NCBI GenBank assembly: GCA_963989245.1
Contig: OZ022339.1
Location: 43,476,307 to 43,540,306, forward strand
Direction: 5' to 3'
DNA length: 64,000 nt
Source of the DNA: Nansenia antarctica
Lineage: Eukaryota > Chordata > Actinopteri > Argentiniformes > Microstomatidae
In this document: positions 10,306 to 22,193 of the stretch, piece by piece
How the letters are laid out: every line of letters starts with the position of its first letter
Position numbering within the stretch: position 1 is the stretch's first letter
Made by a program: the position numbers and the translations under genes
Notes under the pieces: model-generated
Seen by the model: the letters and a program-made list of their open reading frames with translations, nothing else
What the model was told of the DNA's origin: nothing
Database searches by the model: none

Positions 10306-10815
10306 CTCCGGGCTAGGTTAAAGGACTTTAGCTCAGCAACCGTAAGTGCCACAGACACGGTTCAGATATTTTCCGAATCGGCTCGGGCCCGCCGAACACA
10401 TATTCGAGTCCCGACTCGGTTGCGGCGCCCCCTGTGGCCAGAATTCATAACTCCCCTCCTAGCTGTGAGCTAGAGGTCTGGTTTTCACATATGTCGAACA
10501 TCTTGGTGAGACAAGTGTTTACCCAGAGTTTCGGCTTGATCGGCCATTCGTGGCCCAAACGGGGAGCTTTGACGTAAGTGCGAAATCCGTAATTAAAGGG
10601 GGCGCCACGGAGCGACCGTTTGAGCTAGCGCCTCGAAACTCGGGGCACGCAACCGGACCCCTGTGACGCTTCATCGTGCCGATTTTTGGGTGACTGGGAC
10701 TTTCTGGCACCGATTTCTGTTTTTCATCCTAGGGTTTCATCCTAGGGTGCAACTGCGTACAGTCTAGGTAGGTCGTTTGTTGGCAAATGAAAGAAAATTG
10801 GAATTAATCAATTAA
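10306..10815. other. Non-repetitive island inside the minisatellite
   Basis: About 0.5 kb of complex sequence, moderately GC-rich, between two 21-bp arrays. It includes gagtcccgactcggttgc, gcggcgccccctgtggcc and a direct repeat tttcatcctaggg at about 10,722-10,747. No convincing gene or RNA structure was recognised; the best open frame is 63 codons. It may be a fragment of an interspersed repeat I do not know. Confidence 0.55.
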
Positions 10816-12690
10816 GCCACTCCCACTTTGACACAAGCTCCGCCCACTAAATGTCTAAGCCACTCCCACTCCCACTTAAGCTCCGCCCACTTTGACACAA
10901 GCTCCGCCCACTTTTGACACAAGCTCCGCCCACAATTTGAATTAATCAATTAAGCCACTCCCACTTAGACACAAGCTCCGCCCACTTTGATTTAAGCTCC
11001 ACCCACTTTGACTTAAGCTCCTCCCACTTTGATTTAAGCTCCTCCCACTTTGATTTAAGCTCCGCCCACTTTGACTTAAGCTCCTCCCACTTTGATTTAA
11101 GCTCCGCCCACTTTGACTTAGGCTCCTCCCACTTTGATTTAAGCTCCTCCCACTTTGATTTAAGCTCCGCCCACTTTGACTTAAGCTCCTCCCTTTGATT
11201 TAAGCTCCTCCCACTTTGACTTAAGATCCTCACACTTTGATTTAAGCTCCTCCCACTTTGATTTAAGCTCCGCCCACTTTGACTTAAGCTCCGCCCACTT
11301 TGATTTAAGCTCCTCCCACTTTGATTTAAGCTCCTCCCACTTTGATATAAGCTCCTCCCACTTTGATTTAAGCTCCGCCCACTTTGACTTAAGCTCCGCC
11401 CACTTTGACTTAAGCTCCGCCCACTTTGACTTAAGCTCCTCCCACTTTGACTTAAGCTCCTCCCACTTTGATTTAAGCTCCTCCCACTTTGATTTAAGCT
11501 CCGTCCACTTTGACTTAAGCTCCGCCCACTTTGATCTAAGTGCCTCCCACTTTGACTTAAGCTCCGCCCACTTTGACTTAAGCTCCTCCCACTTTGATTT
11601 ACGCTCCGCCACTTTGATTTAAGCTCCTCCCACTTTGATTTAAGCTCCGCCCACTTTGACTTAAGCTCCTCCCACTTTGACTTAAGCTCCTCCCACTTTG
11701 ATTTAAGCTCCTCCCACTTAGACTTAAGCTCCGCCCACTTTGACTTAAGCTCCGCCCACTTTGACTTAAGCTCCGCCCACTTTGATTTAAGCTCCTCCCA
11801 CTTTGACTTAAGCTCCGCCCACTTTGACTTAAGCTCAGCCCACTTTGACTTAAGCTCCTCCCACTTTGATTTAAGCTCCGCCCACTTTGACTTAAGCTCC
11901 GCCCACTTTGATTTAAGCTCCTCCCACTTTGATTTAAGCTCCGCCCACTTTGACTTAAGCTCCTCCCACTTTGATTTAAGCTCCTCCCACTTTGACTTAA
12001 GCTCCTCCCACTTTGATTTAAGCTCCGTCCGCTTTGACTTAAGCGCCGCCCACTTTGACTTAAGCTCCTCCCACTTTGATTTAAGCTCCTCCCACTTAGA
12101 CTTAAGCTCCGCCCACTTTGACTTAAGCTCCTCCCACTTTGATTTAAGCTCCTCCCACTTTGATTTAAGCTCCTCCCACTTTGATTTAAGCTCTGCCCAC
12201 TTTGACTTAAGCTCCTCCCACTTTGATTTAAGCTCCTCCCACTTTGACTTAAGCTCCTCCCACTTTGATCTAAGCTCCTCCCACTTTGATTTAAGCTCCT
12301 CCCACTTTGATTTAAACTCCGCCCACTTTGACTTAAGCTCCGCCCACTTTGCCACAAGCTCCGCCCACTTTGCCACAAGCTCCGCCCACTTTGACACAAG
12401 CTCCGCCCACTTTGACTTAAGCTCCGCCCACTTTGACTTAAGCTCCGCCCACTTTGACTTAAGCTCCGCCCACTTTGACACAAGCTCCGCCCACTTTGTC
12501 TTAAGCGCCGCCCACTTTGACACAAGCTCCGCCCACTTTGACACAAGCTCCGCCCACTTTTACGCAAGCTCCGCCCACTTTTACACAAGCTCCGCCCACT
12601 TTGACACAAGCTCCGCCCACTTTGACACAAGCTCCGCCCACTTTGACTTAAGCTCCGCCCACTTTGACACAAGCTCCGCCCACTTTGACA
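10816..12690. repeat. 21-bp minisatellite, fourth block
   Basis: About 85 units. The minus-strand frame at 10,946-12,544 has no stop for 532 codons and reads as heptads (KSKWEEL, KSKWAEL). This is expected from a 21-bp unit without stop codons and does not by itself indicate a protein. Confidence 0.95.
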
Positions 12691-13370
12691 GCTCATTAAC
12701 ATACAGCTCATTAGCATGAAGCTCATTAGCATGAAGCTCATTAACATGAAGCTCATTAACATGAAGCTCATTAACATACAGCTCATTAACATACACACAC
12801 ACAGAAACACGTATACACACAGAGACACACACAGCTAATTAACATACAGCTCATTAACATACAGCTCATTAGCATGAATCTCATTAACATGAAGCTCATT
12901 AACATACAGCTCATTAACATACAGCTCATTAACATACACACACAGACACACGTATACACACACAGAGACACACACACAGCTAATTAACATACAGCTAATT
13001 AACATACAGCTCATTAGCATGAATCTCATTAACATACAGCTCATTAACATACAGCTCATTAACATACACACACAGACACACGTATACACACAGAGACACA
13101 CACACAGCTAATTAACATACAGCTCATTAACATACAGCTCATTAGCATGAATCTCATTAACATGAAGCTCATTAACATACAGCTCATTAGCATGAAGCTC
13201 ATTAGCATGAAGCTCATTAACATACAGCTCATAAACATATACACACGTATACACACAGAGACATTAGCATGAAGCTCATTAACATGAAGCTCATTAACAT
13301 ACAGCTCTTTAGCATGAAGCTCATTAGTATGAAGCTCATTAACATACAGCTCATTAACATACATAAACAT
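12691..13370. repeat. 15-bp minisatellite, copy 2
   Basis: Same array as 67-745, base for base over most of its length, which indicates a young duplication for such an unstable sequence. Confidence 0.92.
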
Positions 13371-13627
13371 ACACATACATACACACATACTCATACACAC
13401 ACATACTCATATCCACATACTCATACACACACATCCACACTCATACACACACATCCACACACATATACACATACTCACACATCCACACACATACTCATAC
13501 ACACATCCACATATACACATCCACACACATCCACACTCATACACACACATCCACACACACTCATACAGCTCATTAACACATATATACACACACACATCCA
13601 GTCACACGGTGAGACACATTGAATGTA
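13371..13627. repeat. CA-rich degenerate tandem repeat, copy 2
   Basis: Counterpart of 746-1,003; low-complexity acacacatcc and actcatac units without coding signal. Confidence 0.85.
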
Positions 13628-13970
13628 GACATCCAGTCACACACGCGCACAGACACGTCCAGCAGGTCTGATTATGGTCTGACTGGATTCGCCTCGAAGA
13701 GTAGATGTTCTTTGGTGTGTTTGGTGTCCAAAACGGTCATTGCATTCCCCCATAGAGACTCGGGCCGGTAGACGCACTGACACAGAAGAAGAAGAAAAAA
13801 AAAAAAAAAAAAAATATTTTGAGGCGGGATTTTTCAAAAATATATTTTCAAAAGGGAAAATTCCTCTCTCTCTCTCTCTCTCTCTGGACTGAGCCCAGGA
13901 ATTATTTGCCGCTGCGCATGCCTTTTTTTTTTTCCTTCCTGTTTGTCCTTCACATTGAAAAGTGCAAATT

Positions 13971-14051
13971 GACCTGCCCGCCTGGGATTCGAACCCAGGA
14001 CTACAAAGTCTACCTTGCGGCAGACTTACACACTGAGCTAACGAGCCAGTC
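13971..14051 (-). repeat. tRNA-derived SINE head, copy 2
   Basis: Identical in all recognisable parts to 1,358-1,438: A-box-like TTAGCTCAGTG, perfect T-arm, and acceptor-like pairing of the ends. Confidence 0.7.
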
Positions 14052-14587
14052 ATACAAACATATAAAAAAAAAAAATCTCGACATATACTGGCCAGTGTGG
14101 AATCGCGGACATTGGCTGTCAGAGAATAGAATCCTATTATCCGATTCCTCTCTTCCTCTAGAATGACCTGTCGTCATTGTCGTTGTCTCCGTGTGTCTGT
14201 GTGTGTCTGTCTTTATTGAAATTCACAAGAAATGATGGAACACGGCTCCACGCGGGCCTCGATACTAGGTGGCTGCACGTCTCTCTCTCTGTCTGTGTGA
14301 GGGACTTCCGCATTAGCGGTGTTAGCTTAGCAATCTCGTTGTGTTTTAACTTCAGTTTAACATGACTTCCCGTAAAAATGGGAGCACCATATTAAATATT
14401 TGTACTAATAACAACATGCACCCATAATGTTTTACGGTAAAAAAAAATGCCAAACAGTTTTAGGTACACTACACGTTTAGAATTTAACAAAACAAACAAC
14501 TAATAACAGAACATCACTTTCGCTGGCCTATGAGAATATGCACCAGTCCTATGACGAGGTGGACCGTTGGATCCAGAAGGATCTGAA

Positions 14588-14958
14588 CCATCTCCATCGC
14601 CGGGACCATCTTCATCACAATGGACTCCTTGGTGCTGTTTGGCTGGGAGCTCAACGTCCTGGAGTCACCATCTCAGTAGTCCGTTGACTATGTGGTACAC
14701 TATGGCGTGGCCTATCACCTCGCCACAGAGCCTGACCGTGAGCGGAAGGTGGTCTTCTTCCTCAGCAGGGTCGGCTCCACCATCGCCATGGCAGCGCTGA
14801 CCAATTTCGTGGTGGGGGCGATGATGATGCCCTCCGCCTAGACCCAGCTGGGCACCTTCATGATGCTGATCATGTGCATCAGCTGAGCCTTCACAACCTT
14901 CTTTTTCCAATGCCCGTGCTGCTGCCTGGAGCCAATGTGCCTGCTTTCACCATAGATT
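14588..14958 (+). pseudogene. Dispatched-1-like (disp1) pseudogene fragment, copy 2
   Basis: The uninterrupted version of the relic at 1,994-2,595. It reads TISIAGTIFITMDSLVLFGW, ELNVLESPSQ, a stop, SVDYVVHYGVAYHLATEPDR, ERKVVFFLSRVGSTIAMAAL, TNFVVGAMMMPSA, a stop, TQLGTFMMLIMCIS, a stop, and AFTTFFFQCPCCCLEP. The segments resemble the second sterol-sensing/RND transmembrane region of Dispatched-1. Three in-frame stops, with short gaps beside the first two, show that it is dead. There is no intron in this stretch, compatible with the large last exon of disp1. It lies on the strand opposite tlr5. Confidence 0.72.
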
Positions 14959-15249
14959 CAAAACCCTCCTCTGAAAGCTTATGAAAGCTTATGTTGACTA
15001 TAAAGAGAACATTTAAGAGACTTATATAAAGGACATTATAAACCATAGTGTCAATCCGTCAAGTTATCGTGTCCAGTGTACCAGTGTCTCTGTTTGGGAT
15101 ATGACTGACCAAGTGCCTAAATGTCTATCATGTATAGTTATGACATTATACGGTTTGTTCTGTGTTTCCTTTTTGTACTCAGACAATGGTATTTTGTTGG
15201 TGTCACAGATTTTATTTTGATTAAACAGTAAAAATACAGTCTGTCTATG

Positions 15250-15539
15250 AAGTAAGTAAGTAGCCTTGAGAACCGATGGTTCTTGAGCCTAATGGCCCGT
15301 AGGGCAGGAGCCTATCTCTTGTTTACATAGCGTGAGGCGGCTTGATGTACAAGTACACCCCCTGGACATGACGCTGGTATGTCGCTGGGTCTTACCCCCA
15401 ATCCAACCCTTAATGCTGAGTGCCAAGCAGGGAGGCATCGGGTACCATTTTTATAGTCTTTGGTATGACTCGGTTGGGGATCGAACTCACAACCCTAATC
15501 TCAGGGCGGACACTCTAACCGCAGGGCCACTGAGCTGGT
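15250..15539 (-). mobile_element. tRNA-derived SINE, copy 2
   Basis: Counterpart of 2,897-3,186 with the same A box, B box and ACTT tail. Confidence 0.85.
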
Positions 15540-16758
15540 TCTCACTGGTTTCTGACTGGTTTCTCTGTCTACGAAGCCCTCGTCTAAATTGTTCAAGGAA
15601 CATATTTGTGATCTGAACTACAGCTGTCTTTATTCTCTAAGAGAACCTGTTTTCTCGTCGAAATGTCCTTAACACAGATGTATGTCCACTGTATATCTGC
15701 TAAGATTTGGCTGAACTTTTAGTCCAGCCTCCCTCAGCGTCAATCTGTGGTTCACGACATGGTCAACTAGTGTTTCTTCTATGAGCACGTTCTCCTGCTT
15801 CAGGTCTTCCTCTTCCTCTACCTCCACATCGGCTTCTACCTCCTCCTCCTCCTCCACTGTGGATTCCCCCTCTCACCCTCACTCTTCTTCTTCTGACTCC
15901 TTCCATTTTGGTTGAAGACAGGTGAACTCACCTGTTGCATTTGTATAGTGCTTAAACCTGATTGGTGTGTCTACAATTAAGCAATCATGTGTTTGTGCAC
16001 CTGATGGCTGTATTTAACCAATTGGCTCATAGGTGTGGTGATTTGAGGGTCAGTGCTTTGGAATGGCAAGGAAGTAACATCATGATATACTTCTGTGGCT
16101 AACGTATACAAGTGTGTTTAGTGTTTTGCAAAAAGTGTGAGGCTGACATTGTGCTTATAGTGGTGCAAATCTGGGCTGATGTTTTGCTCCTTGAGTGTAA
16201 GGTTTTGATAATTGTGTAATACTTTAGATTTTAGTGTTTATGCAATCCATCGAAAAAAACTATACAACACACGCCTACACTGTTAACACACTGCCCTCTA
16301 GTGGTGAAGAAAAGCAATGACACAATAAAACAGCCTAGGCCAACTAAATTTTTAGGGTTAGGGTTTACATTTTTTACATTTAGCAGATGCTTTTATCTGA
16401 TAGGACTTACATGCTAGGACCAAGTGCCATTGGCAGTTACAATGCTAGAGGAAGGAAAGACCACTTCCCTTCTTTTTCAATTATTAACAATAGAGGAACT
16501 GTACAGAGGGGGTGATGGGGGGTGAAGAGGTAGGAGGTCACTGCCTACAGGCCGCAACAAAAGTAGAGTCCTCCACTCTTCATTTGGTTTTGTGTGAATT
16601 CAGAATGTGGTCATAGTATCAACATAATACAGTGTGTTTGTATACAATAGATAAAAGTATCTTCTCAAAAAATAATAAAGTTAAAATGTTTCACTTCAGA
16701 AAACAGTAAACTATGAACATCAGGCTCTAACTGTTTTAATTATTCAGGCTCTAACTGT
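15540..16758. other. Gene-free stretch downstream of tlr5
   Basis: Counterpart of 3,187-4,424. It contains the CT-rich/acidic patch, the SINE-tail relic near 16,375-16,430 and AT-rich DNA. Small indels separate the copies, for example a missing 14-bp piece near 16,128. No gene recognised. Confidence 0.6.
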
Positions 16759-19700
16759 CTACATTATTTCCAGTTTGATATCCGGACCAGGGTTAGGGTT
16801 AGGGTTGGGGTTAGCGTTGGGGTTAGGGTTAGGGTTAGGGTTGGGGTTGGGGTTAGGATCGTTCTTCTTCTTGACCGGCTTGTCCTTCAGGATCTTCCAG
16901 GTGAGCTTGTCGTAGAACCACTCCAGGTCCTGTGAGTCATCCGGCCACTGCAGGTACTCCTTCTTTTGTATGAAGCTTCTGATTGGCTCGTACTTCATCA
17001 GTTCATATGGAGGCATCTCCCCTACTACTACCAGGATCAGAAGGTCTCTGAGCTCCTCCAGCATCCTGCTCTGGGCCAGAGAAAAGGCTTCTAGGCACCA
17101 ACCTGGAGGTAGTAATAATATTATACAATAACTCATCAATCATCATCATCATGAGATTTTTTGTATTGTATATCATTTATTATGATGTACTATATTACCA
17201 ACCGTCCTTTAGGAACTCTTTAGACACGACACACACCGTCTTCCTGCTTCCCCAGACAGCGTCTCTGATGTTGGCCAGGTGATCCTCGCCAGGCAGGAAG
17301 TCTCTGGCCTCAAAGCAGCAGCGGAGGATGTTGTGCTCAGCCAGCTGAGAGTCCAGCCTCTTCAGCAACGCAGCTTCCACCCACCTGTAGTCATTGTTGC
17401 TGAAGCACAAGTAGGCGTCATACTTCACATTGCCACCAGGGGGCGGCTCTCTTTTAGGGCCCTCCAGGACCCTGGCCTTCACTTTCTTGTAGGCGATGAA
17501 GAGGTGTCCACGGAGCCGGACGAAAACGATGGTGCAGATGGTGACAAGGATGAGGATAGTGGAGCAGGTGATGAAGATGGAGAAACGTAGCTCCTGCATG
17601 AGTCCCTCGTCATCCTTCTCACACAACGCCGTGCTGTAATTAGACAGGCGGACACCGTGGAGCTCTGAGGGGAACTCGCACTGGAACTCGTCAACGTCGC
17701 TCGAGGACGTCACGTTGGTGCCGTTCAGCCACGTCAAGAAGGGCAGCAGGTCGCAGTCGCAGTGGAACAGGTTGTTCCTCAGGCCGACAGTTCTGAGGAA
17801 ACTGAACGTCCTGGGGTCAGGGGTCGCCAGGAAGTTGTAGGAGAGATCCACTGTAGTGAGACTCTCTGGGAAGATGTTTGGTTGGAGGTACGTCAAAGAG
17901 TTGAAAGAGATGTCCATGTCCACCAGAGAGGTGAGACCATTGAAGATACCCTCCGGGAGAGACTGAAGGGAGTTGGAGCGTAAACTCAGAATAATGAGCT
18001 GGTTGAGATTGTCAAACACGTCCAAGCATGTTCCCTGAGCCCATATCAGCTGCAAGTAGCTGCCGCTGAGATCCAGCAGTTTCAAACTATTCTGTGGCGG
18101 GATGGAAATGTTACGGTTCAGGGTGCACATCGTTATGAGATTTTCACCAAACCAGACAAGTTCAAGTTTATGGAATTTCGTTAAAATGGTGTATAAGTCC
18201 TCAAAATTACGTAGCCTGTTGGTTTGAACATTGATTATAATACTGTTGCTAGCAAAGCCTGTAAGGCCAGAAAGTGATGTTAACTTATTATCATCCAAAT
18301 GAATTACTTGCAGGTTTGGTAGTGGTGCAATTGTACCTAGTTTGCGAATAGAGTTCCCTGTAAGATCAAGGGCTAGCAGACTGGAAACTCCAGTGAATGC
18401 TTGATATCCCAAAGCACCAATATGGTTGTAGGACAAATCTAGCACTAAAATATTAGGTAGATTGAGAAATGAATCTCTGCGAATCTCTCCTATGAGATTG
18501 TATGACAGGTTTAGCTTTTGTAAATTTTCTAAACCAAGAAATGCATTTCGATCAATCTCGTTAATAGAGTTATAGGCCAATGTAATTTCTTTTGCCTCTC
18601 TCAGCAGACTGAATACAGCATATTGTAAAGCAAATATAAAGCATTTAGACAGATCTAAAGTCTTGACAGCACTATTCTTCAGACCCTCAAATGTCTGCTT
18701 GTCAGGATCTTTCATGTTGCTGAATGAAAATGATTTGCCCATGGTGTTGGATCCCAGAATAAGATTGTCAATTTTGGTCCCTTCGATTGCTTTGAAAAAC
18801 AGTCTGGCCTTGTCCACAGTGAGTCCATTTTGGGACAAGACCAGAGTCCCGAAGGACATGTTCCTGAAGGGGTTTCCACATATTTCCCACATATTTTCAG
18901 TCATATCAGTCATGCGGCTGATGGTGGAATCCATCTTGAGCAGCTGAAAGTGTTTGCCCTGAAATCCAACCAAATCTGCCTCGCATACACTATCTATCCT
19001 GTTTAAAGAAATGTTTAACTCCTGGAACCCGGTCATGTTCTGAAAGAACAATGCCGGTCGGATTCTTTTAACCATGTTACCGTATAGATCAAGCGTCTCC
19101 AAGGACAACAGGGGCTGAAGATAGTTACCTTCCAGTACAGACTCCCTCAGGTCACATGTAAACAGAGAGAGTGTCCTCAGGTTGGACAATCCCACAAATG
19201 CATCAGGCTCAATCTGTAAACCTTTGTTATTATCCAAGTAAAGCACAGTCAAGTTTCCCAGATTGCGAAAGGTGTTATTCCTTATGACAAGCCCAGAGAC
19301 GTGCTGCCACCCCAGATCCAACTCCTGCAGCCCCTCCAGGGCCAGGAAAGAGTCCTCTTTGAGCTCACGGATGTAGTTGAAACTTATATAGATATGGGTA
19401 ATGTACTGAGGCAGTGCTGGGACCTGGGAGAGAGACTTATGGCTGCAGTCTGCTATGTGGCCGTATATCAGGCATCTTGGAGTGCACAGCGCCACATGTA
19501 GGTAGACTACTCCAAGGACATACAGGATGAAAAGGTTCCTCATCTTTCCCCCTAATGAAAAGAGAATTACAACAAATTGTCTAAAGATTATAGGATGAAA
19601 ATTGTGAATTAGATTCCCTTTCTCATATGGGATAATGAACATTGCCATGACTTGACTTGACATATAGGCTTAACTATTGGACTTTTGTCTTGGGAATTTC

Positions 19701-20600
19701 CCAGACCCTCATGTGTGTTTGCCCTGTATAGTCCATAGTCCACTGGTTCTATGAAACCTTTATTTGTGTGTGCTGAATGCAGCCTTATTCAAGTTAGGGG
19801 CTGTTAAGTACAGCTTAGGGGGCTGTTTGTATTGTGAATCAATACAACCCCGCTGAGGTCTACAATATGTGAGCTATACAAAACCACAATATTAATTCAT
19901 GTATTCATTTGTAGTAGTAGCCTATTTAGGCCTATAGAATCCTAACTGTCGGTTAGACCTACATTTGGTCAATGCAACAGGTGCCCAATTGATATGATTC
20001 TTATAGACTAGAATAGTGATTGAGTATTTCACAGTATGTTAAGAACTCTGTTATGGTCCTATTGTCATAATCTGATCAAGAAAAAAAAACAGTTATCTCT
20101 GTTTAGACTGCACAAAGGTGTGGGAAATGCCATCAATCACATTGGTCACGACAGTCTCCCAAGAGATAATTAATATACAAAAGAAAATGACACTCCCAAA
20201 ATAACAGCCATTTTCTCAGCAACTAGGCTGAAACAGTTGTATCAACGCTGTGTCCTCTTTAACACAGACAGGTAACGCAGGTAACAAGCTTGAGCCAATA
20301 TAATAGTGAAGTAAACATGTGAAGGTTGAGACTTACCTAGGGCGGGGTCTGTAACCAGAATACTCTTCAGCGTTGGTGAGTCTGTGGAATGTGGAGAGGT
20401 CCAAAAACAGCTTGGTTAAACTCTTCCCTGAACAGACCAACGCACTTATTCAAAAAATGCTATTCAAGAGAATATGTATTCATTTACAAATGACTCTTAC
20501 CTTAGTTGTTATCTCTCCGTTCAGTAGTTGTTCTCTTCTGTCAAAAGAACAGTCAATGTTTTTTGGATTGCAAAATGATGATCGCAATTTCCCAAAGTAA
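16759..20600 (-). CDS. tlr5: Toll-like receptor 5 (membrane form), complete
   Basis: TLR5 binds bacterial flagellin and signals through MyD88 to NF-kB. Coding exons are 19,543-17,203 and 17,102-16,759 (GT at 17,202, AG before 17,102), giving 2,685 nt and 894 aa. The ATG at 19,543 is chosen because a signal peptide follows (LFILYVLGVVYLHVALC) and a splice acceptor (tctcttttcattag) sits 8 nt before it. Predicted non-coding 5' exons are 20,427-20,337 and one ending at 20,501, each with a GTAAG donor. Order of parts: LRR-NT near residue 20-45, about 20 LRRs, LRR-CT with CDCDLLPFLTWLN, TM helix near 654-674, TIR near 706-855 (YDAYLCFS, FEARDFLPGE, FYDKLTW). The TIR is split by the intron after KEFLKD; DGWCLEAFSLAQ and QLMK-like residues mark TLR5 rather than other TLRs. 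The C-terminus ends in an unusual Asn-Pro repeat encoded by telomere-like DNA. Confidence 0.93.
16790..16856. repeat. Telomere-like hexamer array in tlr5 exon 2, copy 2
   Basis: About 11 hexamers (ttaggg, ttgggg, one ttagcg) overlap the last codons of tlr5. The G-rich strand is the template strand. One hexamer gives NA instead of NP in the protein. Confidence 0.93.
19692..19702. promoter_or_regulatory. NF-kB-like palindrome GGGAATTTCCC
   Basis: A perfect match to the kappa-B consensus about 150 bp upstream of the tlr5 start codon, in the predicted 5'-UTR intron or an alternative promoter. TLR genes are often NF-kB responsive, so a role in feedback induction is plausible. Function is inferred only from the motif. 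Confidence 0.5.
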
Positions 20601-21721
20601 CCGTTTCTCTTTTTTCAGACCACCAGAGCACACTGTAGTGAAGGAATGCAGGCTACAATACCAATGGGTTGGGGTTATGTTAGGAGAAGATTGCCTAGAG
20701 TCGCTGTAATGGACATTTGGAATATGATTTATCCTTCTGGTCCTTGGTGAGACTTTACCATAAATGCACGAACACAATGCTTGTTCCTGAGTACGTTTTA
20801 ATAAAGTAGTTTGCAAAGTACTGGCTTCCACAATCAACACACAACATAGGGTTAGGATGATCACACAGGCAGAAGCCCAGAGCAGTGTTCCGTCAGACAA
20901 TTACACAAGAGCAAGAGCTTTACAATTGAGGGCCAGGGTGGGGTGAGGAACATGATATTCTATCACTAGCCTTGACTATGTAGGTGACATTATTAATTTT
21001 ATTATTATAACAAAGGATAGTTGTATTGCTATCTCATTTGAGGAACAGCTTGATGCCTTGCTATCTCATGTGAGGAACAGATTGATGCACGCTCCCTATA
21101 GTCGGACCACATTCCAATCCTATCAAGGGAGACGAGCAGTAGAATATAATTGACACACTGTTCCTCACATGTCCGAGAGAGGCCTCGGTTGCAAAGCTTG
21201 CTCAGGTGGTCAACTTATCACGGTTTAAGACAGACAGGTGAGTTATACTGAAGACCTAGGCCTCCTGACCTGCAAGAGACCCTTTCCCTGGCAAGAGACC
21301 CTTTCCCTGTCCAGGGAGAAGGGTGATCCTACCTAAGTGAAAGCTCTATGACAGCTTAATGATTTGTGACATTACCTCATTCAAAAGGCTCGTACCCCCC
21401 ACTATGATCAGCGAAATGGAGCAAGGACAAGCTCCTGATGAAGGCCAATCCCCACTCTATTGAAGATTAGGGTCATGGTTAGGGTTGGGTGGGTTAGGGT
21501 TAGGTATGTACAGTCCATTATATGTGTCTTAGGAAGTGTCTAGATTGGGTACTCTGGGTACTCTGTGGTGTATGGCCGCAGTAAATAGCCAGCCTTTGCA
21601 ATGACATCGCTCTAGATTCAAACTCACCTGATACGCATTCTGGAAGTTTTCCAGAGTAGTGGTACCAGAGATGTATTGAAATCTTTGCAAAATTGTTCTG
21701 TACAGTCCAGTTTATACAAAC

Positions 21722-21763
<42 letters not shown>

Positions 21764-22037
21764 TCATCGATCAGCTCAAAATTACTTTTTCAAAATGATA
21801 TATACCTCCTGTTGCGTAATTAGCGCTTATTTCAGCAAAACTCAGGCACTCAGCAAGTAACAGGCACTTAACGTTACTTGTTGTAAGGCTGATCTGTGCA
21901 CATAGTGCTGCATTTTGACATAATTCTTATCGCATTTCCCCCCGCTGATCTGTATAGCGGGGGGAATCTTATGACACGTAACTCCTCCTACAGTCCCAGG
22001 TCATTCCTGGTCTCTTGTGTATAGTGGAGAACGATTC
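20601..22037. other. Intergenic region between tlr5 and the ISG12 cluster
   Basis: Probably holds the tlr5 promoter. It contains an imperfect tandem repeat of ctatctcatgtgaggaacag near 21,031-21,090, a doubled gcaagagaccctttccct near 21,270-21,310, a short gggttagggttagg patch near 21,480-21,510 and a 40-bp (AAT)n tract at 21,723-21,762. No coding sequence recognised. Confidence 0.6.
21723..21762. repeat. (AAT)n microsatellite
   Basis: Pure trinucleotide run of about 13 units. Confidence 0.95.
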
Positions 22038-22180
22038 CTATATGGAACTTTTCAAAAGCGTGCCGAGAAGAGCCGTGCTGAGCTGAACCGGTCTGGTCAA
22101 TGGAAAAGCGCCATTAAGCCCAGTTTACGTACCCGATCCCATCACTTCCAGAAATAGGCGGAGCTCTCGTTCATGAAGCT

Positions 22181-22193
22181 GGAAAGTGAAACT
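22181..22193 (+). promoter_or_regulatory. ISRE-like site of the plus-strand ISG12 gene, block A
   Basis: GGAAAGTGAAACT fits the interferon-stimulated response element consensus GAAANNGAAACT. It lies upstream of a possible untranslated first exon with a donor near 22,354 (aacg/gtaggc). Confidence 0.7.

Larger units (their letters stand above)
12625..18184. repeat. Segmental duplication, copy 2
   Basis: Direct repeat of 1-5,856. At the right end copy 2 continues into the complete tlr5 exon while copy 1 stops, so copy 2 is the more complete version. It lacks the SINE found at 2,275-2,513. Confidence 0.9.

Noticed and set aside
11181..12828. Heptad-repeat frames (KSKWEEL, QSGRSLS) as coiled-coil or repeat proteins
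   Set aside because: The 21-bp unit has no stop codon in these frames, so an open frame is automatic. There is no start context, splice structure or non-repetitive domain.
16759..19663. Assignment of the receptor to TLR13/21/22 (other fish TLRs)
   Set aside because: The sequence around the TIR intron (DGWCLEAFSLAQ, LMKYEPIRSF, KKEYLQWP) and the ectodomain start follow TLR5 rather than the TLR11-type fish receptors.
19541..19663. Use of an upstream start 40 codons before the TLR5 signal peptide
   Set aside because: The upstream part is interrupted by a convincing splice acceptor (tctcttttcattag) 8 nt before the ATG at 19,543, and the signal peptide begins at that ATG.
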